DNA of 64,000 bases from Suillus spraguei. Its lineage: Eukaryota; Basidiomycota; Agaricomycetes; Boletales; Suillaceae. The translations under genes were made by a program, and so were the position numbers. Position 1 is the first letter of the stretch; every line of letters starts with the position of its first letter. Below the pieces are notes generated by a model. The model saw only the letters and a list, made by a program, of their open reading frames with translations. It was not told the DNA's origin and ran no database searches. Below are positions 1-11,276 of this stretch, one piece after another. The stretch spans positions 1-64,000 of the forward strand of contig JABCPU010000164.1 in assembly GCA_016800925.1 (NCBI GenBank). The letters run 5' to 3'.

Positions 1-234
1 GAGAAGCTGCCCAAAGCGCACGCATGGTTTTCCCTCATCTACGACTTGTACACAACCATTTTTACAGATTACTACAAGCTAACCGACGATGCTTCATTTC
101 TGGAGAAGGCATTCCAGTATCACCGGTTGGCTTCTAGCACACCTGGAATCCACACATGGGATCAACTTACTGCGGCTTTGCGTTGGAGAACAGACGCCGA
201 TGTTTTTCATCATACGTCGGCTCTGGAAGCATAC
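1..234 (+). pseudogene. 3' fragment of a TPR-repeat (CHAT-associated type) protein, cut by a retrotransposon
   Basis: The frame is open from base 1. The peptide has helical repeats ending in the block AALRWRTDADVFHHTSALEAY, which resembles the tetratricopeptide repeats in front of the CHAT protease-like domain in many basidiomycete proteins (family resemblance from memory, not a search). The gene enters from outside the window. Its frame is cut just after SALEAY, where the copia LTR begins near 235. No continuation of the repeats is recognisable on the far side of the element after 5945, so the gene is probably dead or has lost its 3' part. A protein-scaffold or signalling role is family inference only. 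Confidence 0.5.
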
Positions 235-431
235 AATGTGAAGAGGCGACGAGACTCGAACTAGAAACGAGAGAGAGTGATAACTCAGTCTTAGTTGGAA
301 AGAACTGAGGGAAAAGGAATTCTATGGACGCTGAATATTAGAGGATCGTTTGAACAGAGAATGAAAATATGAACATGGATGAAACATGTATGATAAGTAT
401 GTAATGATAGATAAGAGGAACATATCTTGAT
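235..431 (-). repeat. 3' LTR of the copia element (shortened)
   Basis: This stretch matches 5633-5940 in blocks, including the shared cagtcttagttggaaag and the last ~130 bp almost base for base, up to the common end tatcttgata. It lacks about 110 bp present in the right-hand copy. Just inside it the minus strand has a short purine run (gagtggag), the expected polypurine tract position. Confidence 0.75.
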
Positions 432-533
432 ACTCCACTCAGACGCATATCACCAGATATGCGGGTGGAATTATTCATCATCATTCGAAGATGAGCGGAG
501 GGCAAGAGAGTAGCAGTGATTTCGGAAGAGTTT

Positions 534-2444
534 TCATGATAGTGATTTCGTGAAGATGTTGGCGACCATATCATGTGTAGGTATGTATGGGATGTTAATG
601 GTGCCATTGTTTACAAGATCTCGAATGAAATGGTAGTGCACACGAATGTGCTTCGCACGATCATGGAACTGGGGGTTTTTCGTTAGGGCACGGCTTTCCA
701 TTATTGTCTCCATACAGAGTGGTAGGTGTGATGAAGGATGAATCAAGTCCAAAATCATGCAATAATTGACTAAGATGAATTTGTTCACGTGCAGCATTCG
801 AGAGGGCAATATATTCAGCTTCCATTGAGGATGTGGCTACGACTGACTGTTTTGAGAACGCCAGCTGATGGGGGAGCCAAAAAAGGTAATAGACAATAGC
901 CACCAATTGATCGACTATCATCTTTATCTGACGCAAAATCTGAGTCTGAGTAGCCGATGAGTCCCTGGTCTGATAGACCAAAAGTGAGGGAATATTGGGC
1001 TGTTCCACGAATATATCAAAGGAGATGATGGAGTTGGTGGTAGTGTTCAACACCTGGATTTGCTCAAAAATTTTGACAGCATGGATACCACATATGCAAT
1101 ATCAGGACGACTCACACGCATGGCAAAATTGAGTTCACCAATGGTGCGAGCATATGGGAGGTGCGTGAATTGCTGTTTTCTCGGCCTCAGTGAGAGGGAC
1201 TGTGGTCTTGGACAGTGAAACACCGGGCACAAGAGGTGTGGATGCAGGACGGCAATCTGACATCTTTGTTTCACTGAGGATCTGTTCCAGGAAGGCAGTC
1301 TGGTTGATTTTAAGGAGTCATTTGGAGTGGTCGCGTGTGATGTGCATCCCTAGAAAATGATGTGCTTTACCAAGGTCCTTCATCTCAAAACGCTTACTCA
1401 GCGCAGTCTTGAAATCATCAAGGAATTGTCTGCAGTTCGAGGCAAGCAACATGTCATCAACATAGATGAGCAACCAGATGGTTTTTATCTCCTTTTCGCA
1501 GGACATACAGGCTGTAGTCTGCTTCACTCCGCACGAAATTAAAACCTTCTTTTCGCAAATAATCGTCAAGGGTCTTATTCCATTGACAACCTGCTTGCTT
1601 TAAGCCATAAATAGCCTTCAAGAGCTTCCCAAACCCAATCTGGGTACTTTGAGTCTTTAAAACCAGTGTGACAGACAAACTCAGGCTGGGCTTGAAAAGG
1701 TAGTTTTTGCATGGTGTCTCATACTTGGACTTTCCTTACCTTAGGTTCGCACTTTTGATGATTACATAAGCACCTCACCTTTCACTCTTTGCACCACCAA
1801 GAATTCTACTTAGTTCCAGTACTGTTAGCTCCTCTTTTGATTGAGTTCCTGGGCAGCTTACCATAGCTCCTCACTCATTTGAGTTCTTGTGTAGCTTTTC
1901 TCTTTGTAGCTTTCTAGTTTGGCAGCTTTCATAGCTCACTAGTTAGCTCCTGGATACCTAGTTTTCTAAAGTGAACACTACCACTGTCTTTGACTGTTCC
2001 CTGTCTCCTTCCCTTGAGTTTTGGCTAGTCAGAAGCCCTTTGGGCTGAACATACTGCTCCCTGCTTCTTATACCTGTCCCCCCAGGCAGGATTGTTTCTC
2101 TACACTGGCGGTTGACGCATATAGATGTCCTCGTCAAGTCCCACCATTGAGAAATGCTGTCTTGACATCCATTTGATCAAGTTCGAGATCAAATTTTGCG
2201 ACCATTGAGAGGAATGCTCGTGTAGTATCATACTTTGCTACTGGTGCAAAAGTTTCAGTATAATCAAGGCCTTCGACCTGTGAGAATCCTTGTGCAACCA
2301 GACAAGCTTTATAACGAACAATCTGACCACTTTCATCATATTTATAAGCATATACCCACCGTGAACCAACTGCCTTCCGACCAGGAGGTAGTGGAATGAG
2401 TACACCAGTTCCTTTCTCTGTAGTGAAGTTAGTTCCTCTATCAT
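534..2444 (-). pseudogene. Copia reverse transcriptase and RNase H region
   Basis: The order on the minus strand is: RT entry near 2440, LDEDIYMRQPPV near 2120, a ~430-bp insertion, the conserved block KLLKAIYGLKQAG near 1600, the catalytic YVDD near 1460, then the RNase H block with RVSRPDIAY (near 1110) and SSMEAEYIALS (near 820). It ends in HDMVANIFTK near 560. Frames change at several points. The enzyme copies element RNA to DNA, but this gene is not translatable as one protein. Confidence 0.88.
1680..2108. other. ~430-bp insertion inside the copia reverse transcriptase
   Basis: Reverse transcriptase homology stops at about 2108 and resumes at about 1680 with no loss of conserved sequence. 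The inserted DNA is T-rich on the plus strand, with repeated short words such as agctcc and agctttc. I found no clear terminal repeats, ORF or target duplication. It may be a solo LTR or non-autonomous element of an unknown family. Confidence 0.5.
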
Positions 2445-3022
2445 AGCACTCTCCCAGAATGCAGACTCCTCACTAGATGTGCGAGCTTCAGATAGTGTTT
2501 GTGGGGGTTGTTTTCATCCATCAGTCATATTCTGAGCGGATCCTAGCATTGCAGAATGTTCTGTGATGGTTTCAGATGACTGCACTTCTGAGTCTGTATG
2601 TGAGTGAATTGGAACATATGTCCAGCATCGATTGACGGGAACATTATGCTTGGCTGGGATTGCAACAGAACAGGGAAGAGGGAGTGTAGCCTCAACACGT
2701 TGACGAGTCGAACAGCATGGGAAAGGTTCAGGGATTGAGACGATACTTGATGATTCCTCCACAGCAGGTGTCGCAGCTTGGTCTATTCTGTTTTCATCAG
2801 TTTGTGGGAATGGGAGAGGTGGTTCAGCAGATACTATGGGTGTTATGAGAGGTGAAACTCCCACTGAAACAGTAGTTGTCAATGGTATAGGTGTCCTTGT
2901 AATCTTTGGAATGGAGATGCCCGAATCTTCTCTGCTCCTTGAGTCTTGTACTATGACAGTTGGCATATCCACAGATTCTTGTATGTGGATACGCTGATTA
3001 TAGAGTTCAACGAGTGGAGAGA

Positions 3023-4330
3023 TCACTGAGTTAGGAGTTCGATAGAAAATATTCTCATCAAAGTGAACATTTCGGGACCGAACAATTTTCCGTGCTGTCG
3101 GATCCTATAGCAAATAACCAGCATCCTTGATGTGACCAAGTAAAAAACACTGTCGTGACACATAGTCATACTTGTGTCGTGTAGCATCCGGAACATGTGC
3201 ATAAGCAAGACAGCCAAATGGGCGCAGATGTGTGACATCAGGGGGATATCCATGGAAGAGTTCAAAGGGTGTCTTCTCCTCAATGGCTGATGACGGAAGG
3301 AGATTCTTTATGTATGCTGAATTCAAGGTAGCATAGCCCAAAATGATCGCGGGAATCCACTATGATGGTGTGCACTCAAAGCACGTGTGACGATAGTCTG
3401 ATGTCCACGCTCAGCGACCCCATTTTGCTCTGCAGTATGTGGCATTGAAAGTTCATGTTCTATACCCTTGTCATGCAGGAATTTGGTGACAGTGCTGGAG
3501 ATATATTCACCACCATTGTCACTGCGGAGGCGCTTTACTTGCTGACCTGACTGCTTCTCAATCCAAATGATGTATTGTTGTAGGCGAGAAAACACGTCAC
3601 TTTTGTGTTTGATGAGATAGATTGTCGAGTAACAGGAGAAGTCGTCTGTGAATGCAACAAAATATATTTCTCCAGATGCAGTAGCAGTGTCAATGGGTCC
3701 CCAGACGTCTGTATGAATGAGTTCTGCAATGTGGGTGGCACGGTGACGAGCATGTGATGGGAAGGGGAAGCGCTTGTGTTTTCCCATCAGACATGACTGA
3801 CATTCAATGTGATCGGCACCATGTTCCATAGGTTGATCTGGCCTATTATCAGCAAGAACAAGTCCAGTGACCACCTTTGCAGCTTTGTGCAAGGTAGTAT
3901 TAGCTGCATGACCCATTCGTGCATGCCAAACTGCTGCTGGTAGTGGCATGTTTGACAAAGCCTTGGCGGCAAAGGCAATATGGTCACAGCTGTACTTTGC
4001 ACGAAGATAGTATAACCCATCAGTACAATTAACTTGGGCAATGGTGGCACCATCTGTTTGGTGTATACAGGCTCTTTTGCATTCATTTCAAAGAAGATAC
4101 CCTCCGATGCAAGAGCTGAGACAGATATCAAAGTGCATGCAGATCGGGAACGTGTAGAAAAGGCAGCCCAATAGGCTCCCATCTTCCATCATTATCAAGC
4201 ACTAACTTTATAATCCCCCAGCCCAGAGCAAAAACGACATCATCATTTGCAAGTTTCACTGTTAAGGGTGGATTATAGGGAGCGTAGCGAGTAAATAGGG
4301 AGTGGTCCGATTCCATATGTGCAGTTGCAG
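3023..4330 (-). pseudogene. Copia protease and integrase region
   Basis: At the 5' end (about 4330) the retropepsin signature appears as VDSAATAHM. A frame change near 4085 is followed by the GAG-pre-integrase block (VWHARMGHAA) and its zinc-binding Cys pair (CQSCLMGKHK). The catalytic core follows: HTDVWGP (first Asp), SDNGGEY (second Asp) and EQNGVAER (Glu), at about 3740, 3515 and 3425. All three DDE residues are still present. After about 3330 the reading switches frame again into a Ser/Pro-rich linker (2514-3026) leading to reverse transcriptase. Confidence 0.85.
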
Positions 4331-4429
4331 CAGAATCTACATGGAAGGAGAAAGAACTATTGCTCGTATTAGAGAACTGGCTTCGTGCATAGGTAGATGG
4401 AGGAATGATGGGATGGTGTCATGTTGCAC

Positions 4430-5526
4430 TAGAGCAGGAGTTGGTAGATCAGTGATCTGCGAGGTTGATGAAAGAGTTTGTGCGACGTGATTGGAGAGTC
4501 TGTCTTTGCTAGACAAGTATGGCAGTTGTACCAAATATGTCCTGTGCACTTACAGAATCCACATGTCGAGCGCCACGAGAGTTCCCACTTGTCTCCTTTG
4601 GCTGCGTCAAGGTCCTTTGGCTTGGGATGGTCAGCTGGCTTGCCTGGTTTGACAGCTCAAGCTGCCATGGCAGTATGGTGCACATGAGGGTTATCGGATC
4701 CAAAACTCGCATAGTATTGTTCAGAATTTCGGATCTGACTAACAACACCTTCAAGCGTGAGCTTTCCAGCATTCGCATCAGCACTATGAAGTATGAGCTG
4801 CAAGAGTGGGGCATAGAAGTCTGGTAATGCACAAAGTAGTGCCTGTATGAGAGTATACTCATTACACTTCCATTCTGCTGACTCAATGGCCTTAAACTGT
4901 GCCTTAATGTCAGTGATCTCCTTGATTGACTGCATGAGCGAGTTGCTGTCTGATGCCTTTGGAAGATCAAAGACATGACCCATGAGGCGAGTGAAATGAA
5001 TGCCAATAGTAGCTTGGTACTTGTTCTCGAGTGCCTTCCAAACAAGAGCAGGGTCTGAGATGCCCATAAAGTGAATTAGATCGCTAGAATGGACAGCCAT
5101 GCCCAAAAGACCCTTCGTGATACTCTGTCGTTCATGGAAAGAAACGACATCTGTACTGGCATCATGAGTGGTAACACGTTGCACAAAAGCTGCATCAGAT
5201 TCATTAGCGAGCTTTACTGGAGGGTGTGGTTCCTTCTCGTCACCAATGAGGAGGTGCCACAGATTGAACAACGAAAGCCAAAGGTCCATAGATGTGACCC
5301 ACAACAAGTAATTTGAACCATTGGCATCAAGTGGAGGGTGAGGAAACGAGGAAGGAATTCGGATATTTGATGTAGACATTCCAGATGATAATGACGAGTG
5401 TGACAATGATGGTGTCAACGAAGCAGGAGGAATGGGCAAACTAAGTATCGGTTGAGATGAAAGAATGGGCGTCAGTGGTGGCGACAGAGGTAGAGCGATA
5501 AGAAGGATCCAAGGATCTAGCAGCAA
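4430..5526 (-). pseudogene. gag: Copia gag region
   Basis: The frame from 5526 (or from an internal Met at 5379) encodes a UBN2/gag-type N-terminal domain, seen in motifs such as NGSNYLLWVTSMDLWLS and LVWKALENKYQ. The frame is lost near 4660. In a neighbouring frame a zinc knuckle of the form C-x2-C-x4-H-x4-C (CGFCKCTGHIWYNC) lies at about 4522-4563. Gag packages the element RNA. This copy is frameshifted between capsid and knuckle. Confidence 0.8.
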
Positions 5527-5617
5527 TATGGGGCGGCCTCGTTCCAGTTCGGAAAGAATCGGAAGGCTCAGATGTAGGATGTGTAGGAGGGAAAACGAAT
5601 GAAAGTCCTAGTCTGAG

Positions 5618-5631
5618 CCAGGGCTCATAAC
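5618..5631 (-). promoter_or_regulatory. Copia primer-binding site, complementary to the tRNA-iMet anticodon arm
   Basis: On the minus strand the sequence next to the LTR reads gttatgagccctgg. Its complement, ccagggctcataac, matches the anticodon stem-loop of eukaryotic initiator tRNA-Met (CAU within the loop), not the tRNA 3' end. Priming by a half-tRNA of this kind is known for Drosophila copia and yeast Ty5. The same block occurs beside another LTR at 19491. Confidence 0.7.
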
Positions 5632-5632
5632 A

Positions 5633-5940
5633 TGTGAGAGAACGGAGGCGGTTGAACTAGAAATGAGAGAGTGAGAACTCAGTCTTAGTTGGAAAGACTA
5701 CACTATGACAGGTTCATACCTAGAAACGAGAGAGTGAGAACTATACATCATTAGTACTAAGTATGATGTTCAAGTCGTAGTAAGTAGCTCACCTCAGTCT
5801 TAGTTGGAAAGACTGAGGGAAAAGAATTCTATGGATGCTGAATATTAGAGGATCGTTTGAACAGAGAATGAATCTATGAACATGGATGAAACATGTATGA
5901 TAAGTATGTAATGATAGATAAGAGGAACATATCTTGATAT
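5633..5940 (-). repeat. 5' LTR of the copia element, with internal duplication
   Basis: The right LTR contains two copies of the block ctagaaa(t/c)gagagagtgagaact, at about 5656 and 5721, and two copies of cagtcttagttggaaagact. The left LTR has one of each. The primer-binding site lies immediately inside it at 5618-5631. Confidence 0.75.
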
Positions 5941-6289
5941 GCATAAGTTAAGTGAGAAGTTGTTTTGCAGATGAGTGTTCTGAGTTTCTCGACAGCAGTG
6001 TAGGATCTTAATAAATTCTTTAACTGAACACTATAAGGCCCCATTTTTGCTACTTAAGAACATGTATAGATAGTCAGATTAATGAGATCAGAGTGTGCAA
6101 TGACACTACTAGCCAAATCAACATTTCTGGTTGTAAAAATTGAGAACATGTGACCAATATAATGCAACACATCAATATTGATATGACACGCCTCATACAT
6201 GTATTGACATGCCTCATCTCTCTCCCTCACACCATCATCAGTAATGACTTGTTCATTTTTGCATACTCTTGTTCATTATGTATTCTAAA

Positions 6290-6801
6290 GTTTTTACTAT
6301 TGAAAACCCTATCATCACACCTATCACACAGATCACCAAACTTTCAGATGAAAATGAAGACACAGAGATCTTCTATGATGCAGAATGATGTTATTGGATA
6401 AGATAAGATACAGACTATCTGTTATCAAACATCTATAACTCCAAACACCTGAATATTTCCTTTACCACATTGTTAGTTATGATAAGATTAGATTACATCA
6501 TGTGATCTCAGAACTGTCTAGAACAATGATGTCATGATGATATCATCACTATGTTACAACCATCACATCATATGATTCTCTTTTCTATTTAATGATTGGC
6601 TAGTAGTTTCATTCTCAGTTTCAATATAGGTATATAGTTAGCTAGTTTGTAGTCAGTAGTTCTGCAGTTCAAACCTCTTGTCTATACCAAGTGTATTAGC
6701 CCAGATGTCACTGCTCAAATCTTATTCTTTTTTGTTGTGATAACCTTAGTTTTGAGTCCTAGTCTCTGCCCTAGTCTTAAGTGATTCAAGGGGTTGTGAC
6801 A
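6290..6801 (+). repeat. Diverged solo LTR or LTR fragment (family of 42435-42910)
   Basis: Aligned by eye with the reverse complement of the well-bounded LTR at 42435-42910, it shares blocks such as gattggctagtagtttca, tatatagttagctagtt and gttcaaacctcttgt, and it ends in the same ggttgtgaca at 6801. The left end has diverged and cannot be fixed. No target duplication was found. Confidence 0.65.
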
Positions 6802-7740
6802 GTCCCATGCTTTATCTCTTTCCATTTGTTACTTTTCTTGACTTGTGTGTCACCTCATTGGCTTGCACTCTTTATCTTTCAGTTCTGCACTTATGACTCC
6901 CTTTCACGTGTGCATGCTCTCATTGGTTCATACACCTCTGACTCATTCACAAGCATGCATCTCTCTATTGGCTATCTGACCTCATACCTAATCTGTGTTA
7001 CCTCTGGTATTCACGCTCCACTTCAATTTACCTATAAATACACGCAGATAGCCTTTGTACTTCTTTAACTTGAATCTACTTGATCTTGAACCCTGAACTT
7101 CTTTTGATAAGCTTTTCATCTATATTCAAACTTCATAGAAGCTCATTACTTCTACGTCTTTGATCATTGTAGAACCTTATCTCTGTGACATAGGTTGTGA
7201 GACAGCACACGGTGCCTACCTCCAACCAATGCAACTAGCACACTCTGCACTAGGAGACTGATATGCACAAGCTGCTGCTCTGTATAGAGTGCCTGTCACA
7301 GATACTACTCAAGTTCCTTAGCACCTGGCTAGGTCACTAACAGCTAGGTACAATACCATGTGTTTTGCAGTTCTACTATACTGATTGACAATAAATCAGC
7401 ATTTTGGATACTGTGCACTCACATTTAAATGCACTGATGAGAACATCACTATCAGGACAGTGTCTCCAGCGAAGACACTCTGTCCATTTGCAGAGGCAAA
7501 TGAAAGACAGTCTGAGGACAGTGTCATTATTGTATGTACAGAATTACTACTATAAAATTATATATCATCAAAAGAGCTGACAGAAGGGGCGTGCTTGCTT
7601 TCACTATCACAATAATTAGTGTGATCTACCTAGGCAAGTCAGGGATCAGTGCTCTTGTCACTATAATATAGTATATACTTGAGTTATACCAACTATGACA
7701 CTATTGGTAATGGGTGACCATTTAGTGAAAAGCTCCTCGT
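6802..7740 (+). other. Non-coding stretch with a possible second LTR
   Basis: A TATA-like box (tataaata, 7033-7040) sits in a T/C-rich stretch that begins near 6846 with tgtgtcacc and ends near 7190 with gtgacata, a layout like an LTR. No coding region follows that I can recognise. From 7200 to 7740 the DNA has no supported gene. Confidence 0.3.
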
Positions 7741-7742
7741 AA

Positions 7743-8093
7743 TTGACAGGGTATTACCCTGACATATCACCACGTCCAGCAATGACCATTTTGTGTCAAT
7801 GTTGCAAGTATCTTGCTGTCGCAACAAAAAAGCTATCACAAAGTGAGTTTAATGCAGGTCTTCGCCGCTTTCCTGATGTTACACACTGGCGACATACATT
7901 CAACCTTCACATTCACGCCTCATTGTTTGTAATCTCAGAAAGCAGGCACTCATATATGGATAACTGTAGAGGAGCACGCAAGTTATCTCCTGAAGAGAAG
8001 CACTTATCTGCAGAAGTCAAAAATTCCTGGCGGGCGCATGTTGACAACATATTTCTATTAGCTTGTCGCATCCTTCAAAGTGCGTTCCTTTGA
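7743..8093 (+). CDS. Hypothetical protein or gene fragment, unrecognised
   Basis: This is an open frame of 116 codons with even, coding-like composition, including the stretch LSPEEKHLSAEVKNSW. I recognise no domain and see no signal peptide or membrane segment. It lies between LTR-derived DNA and the 3' end of the sphingomyelinase gene on the other strand, only about 65 bp from its stop codon. It may be an exon of a decayed gene rather than a complete one. Confidence 0.3.
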   Translation: MTGYYPDISPRPAMTILCQCCKYLAVATKKLSQSEFNAGLRRFPDVTHWRHTFNLHIHASLFVISESRHSYMDNCRGARKLSPEEKHLSAEVKNSWRAHVDNIFLLACRILQSAFL

Positions 8094-8157
8094 GTTCTAC
8101 CCGCCAAACGTAACAGGGTCCATTACAACTTTAATAACGAGGAATTGAGACCGACTA

Positions 8158-11100
8158 CTACTGCACTGATCGATAACCTGGTACGCAGTTCTGGTTGGCG
8201 ATGCTAGCAGAGCCACTACGAATGTAGCAGATCGTAGCATTAATACATTCGCCCGTGCATGGTGTAGTAAGTATCGAGCTCTTTCCCTGGTATAAATTGA
8301 AGGCCTGGGAATATGTGAGACAACAAGTTAAAAACATTCAGTGCCGAACTTACCTGCATCAAAGTCGGGTCTACTTCCATCTCTGAAATAACATGTATAG
8401 CGATAGTGGTGGAAAAGAAAGAACGCACGCACGCTCAGTCACGAGATGCCACCAGGTCGCATTCAACGGGTCAGTTGCTCCCCAGGTAATGTTTCCTCCA
8501 TATGTCTCACGAGTGCTATACTCGAACTCAAAAGTAGGGCCGAATTGAGTCTGCGAGTCCAGCGCAGGGTAATCGTTGACGTAACTAATCCAACTGCAGG
8601 GAACTTGTAAGTAAACAAAAGACCAGCTGATGACAGCAATCCGGAGAAAGAACTGACGTATAAGCCTCGATTACTTCAAAAGTCTGCGCGGATGTATAAG
8701 TATAAGTTGGATTTAGCAGACTTTAGAAGGAAACCCTACAGCAGAGTCAACTTCATAAACACGGAACCCAGAGTTCAAGTTGGAGAGGGGTGTCACAGAT
8801 GGCCCAATCTGGAAGCCAAGTTAGATTGATCGTCCCACGAAGCCGTCAAAGGACACACCCAGGATACCATCTGAGCAGTCTCAACACTCATATTTGTACC
8901 ATTATTGGCATAGAAGATCTGGACCAGGAATATATGTTAGCGTCCCCATTCTATGAAGTGACATCGACTCATACGGATAACTGGTCCTCATGTGTGTGAC
9001 CCCAGAAGATATCTGAGTATGCAAGTCGTCAAAGTTATTCGGGTATCATAGAAAAATGACATACTAGCAATAACGTGAGGGGAAAAGCGATCAACGCTAA
9101 GTATATCAGCTCCGAGTAGTGATTTTGACATCCAGCAGACTTACATTTGGTAAACTAGCACAGACGCTACTCAGCACATTGCACATTGATCAGGAGGCTA
9201 AACTTACAGAGATTGGTTGGGTTCGGTAACGAATATGTACCATCCCAACCACTGACGACGTGGCCAATGATCCAGACTGGGCATCGTCAAATTGATTAGA
9301 ATGCAGTATCATGTAATATCATTCATCAGCGCACCTCGGTCTCCCGCGTCTTCCGCATCTTGAAGTTCATCGGTGAGGAACCTCAGTATTCCAGAAACGT
9401 CAGGTTCAGACGAGTTGATGTAATTGAAGTAATTTTCCCTTTGCAGAGTTTATATCATGGAATTTTTGACTGTGTCTAGACCATTGATTACGTACGTGAT
9501 CCCTGTAGACCAGTTTGTCAGTGCTCATGCCGGTTAAACGCTTCGCCTCACATAAGTTGGTATCCAAGCTGATTACTCTCAGGCCGTCTGCACGCTTGAC
9601 CATGTATGCTGCATAGTGAGCACGCGAGAACTCGACGGAAGCCTCCGGAAGCCAACCCTCTTGCTCCCATAACGCCGTAATGTGGTCGTATAGCCTAAAA
9701 TATGAGATAGGTATAACACGGAAACTGATCAGAGAAAATATACCAGTTAAACTGTTGCCCCAAAGCGCCTCCTAAGGATAAAGGTGAAGCTTGATCTGGC
9801 AAACAAGTACCGTGGTTTCCGAGTGTAGCATAGACAGGCCCAGGTCCGAGCATGCGCTTGAACAGATCATAAAGGACGACCTGCCAGGATGTATAATATG
9901 TAATGGACCAATTTAGAAAAACAGATATTACCTCAGCGTACTCGTTCAAAGCCCTTGAAAGAAAGTGAGGGAAGACCGACAATAAGTATACAACACGTAC
10001 CTAGACTGTTGGTTATCTGGGTCATGCGCCAACAAGTCGCCAGTGAACATGGTAAAGTTGAAGCCAGTTGATTCAGTTCCGGTCAGCGGTGGGATGGCCT
10101 CCAGCACGGATGTAAGCAAGGAATATGGAGAGTCACTGAAAAGACATCAGACTGTATTTGTCCAATAAAGGCGAGCTCTGACCATGAGAACGAGCCGTAT
10201 CGTGGTGCAGGAACAAGAGGTGTCTGAGGGCTGAGAGAATTGTAAGCATTTTCGCGGCAACACAAATTATCGCCGGTGCAGTTTGCCTCTGCGCCGTTCG
10301 CATAACCTGGCGAAAAAATATCAGTGGAGACAAACAACGCATAGGTGCAAATACCGCGCACGAGGATCAATATGCAGGTCCGAAAGATGCAAGACTTTCA
10401 ACAGTTGACCACTGGGCTGCTTCGGAGGGGGAAGAGGATCGGGCTTTGGCTTTGCAAACCAGCCAGTGAGATTGAGAGTCGTTGTCACAGGTGCTGGACA
10501 CAATTCGAGGAACTGAGAGGAGCAAATAGACTGGGAAATGCCATGAGACATAAAGTATTCTGCCGTTTCAGCAACTGATTTTACCTGTCCATCATATCCT
10601 CCAACATCAGCAAAAGATACAACTTGGGTAAGGATCGGTCCCATGACGAGGGGCCCATAACTTTCCTCGCAAGAGGACGAATAATTGAAGTACTCGCAAA
10701 GCGTCAGGGCCAGATTCGACCCTTGTTCAGGAGCCGCAAGTGCAAGAAATTTAGCCACTTCTAGGGAGGCCTGGCATTGTGCACATGTACTGAACATTGG
10801 ATTCGCTGTAATAGACTTGATCTGCGCTACGGCTTGTTGAAGAAGCTTTTGGGAGGACGCCTTGGGTGGAAGCGGATTTGGAGGATCCACGGTATCATAC
10901 TATCAAAGCCAGAGGGTTAAAATGATAAAACAGAGGCGGCGTACACTGAGAGTGCACATTACCTGAGGAATGTTATTTGCGTCTGTCAGGGAAAATGGAA
11001 AGATTTCGTGCTGAAGGGCAGATTATTTTCAGTTAGGTGAGAGTTATCATAGTAGAGATTTACCGTGACAGGATCTGAAATTACTGGCTGCGGCTGCGCA

Positions 11101-11276
11101 GATGTGGCTGTCGGGTTATTGTAATAATGAGAGTAGAGAGAAGTTGGGAATGCTCCTTGAACCGCATATGAAGAGGGAAGAGTACTATCCGCTGCGGCGA
11201 CGAACTCGGATCCCTGGTAGTGACTCCAAGTCAAGGTGGCCAAACCTAGTAAGAGATACCTGATCTTAACTGACAT
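8158..11276 (-). CDS. Secreted acid sphingomyelinase-like phosphodiesterase
   Basis: The predicted enzyme hydrolyses sphingomyelin-type phosphodiesters and is secreted. From the Met at 11276 there is a hydrophobic signal peptide (IRYLLLGLATL). A saposin-B domain follows (CAQCQASLEVAKFLAL, 10700-10780). The calcineurin-like metallophosphatase core shows HLSDLHIDPR (about 10360), TGDLLAHD (about 10030), LGNH (about 9815), IGHVVSGWDG (about 9230) and FWGHTHEDQ (about 9010), then a C-terminal domain with paired cysteines (TPCTGECINATICY). At least ten short GT-AG introns restore one frame, for example 9406-9560 and 8440-8460. It ends with the stop at 8158-8160. The residue after the catalytic GNH is Gly, where relatives usually have Asp or Glu. 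The earlier Met at 11309 would spoil the signal peptide. Confidence 0.85.

Larger units (their letters stand above)
235..5940 (-). mobile_element. Ty1/copia retrotransposon, degenerate
   Basis: Reading the minus strand from right to left, the order is LTR, primer-binding site, gag with zinc knuckle, protease, integrase, reverse transcriptase, RNase H, LTR. Integrase before reverse transcriptase is the diagnostic order of copia (Pseudoviridae-type) elements. All polyprotein parts are present, but frames change repeatedly and stops interrupt them, and the reverse transcriptase holds a ~430-bp insertion, so this copy cannot be autonomous. A possible 5-bp target duplication, gcata, lies at 230-234 and 5941-5945. 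The outer LTR edges are not perfectly TG/CA, so boundaries are uncertain by a few bases. Confidence 0.9.
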
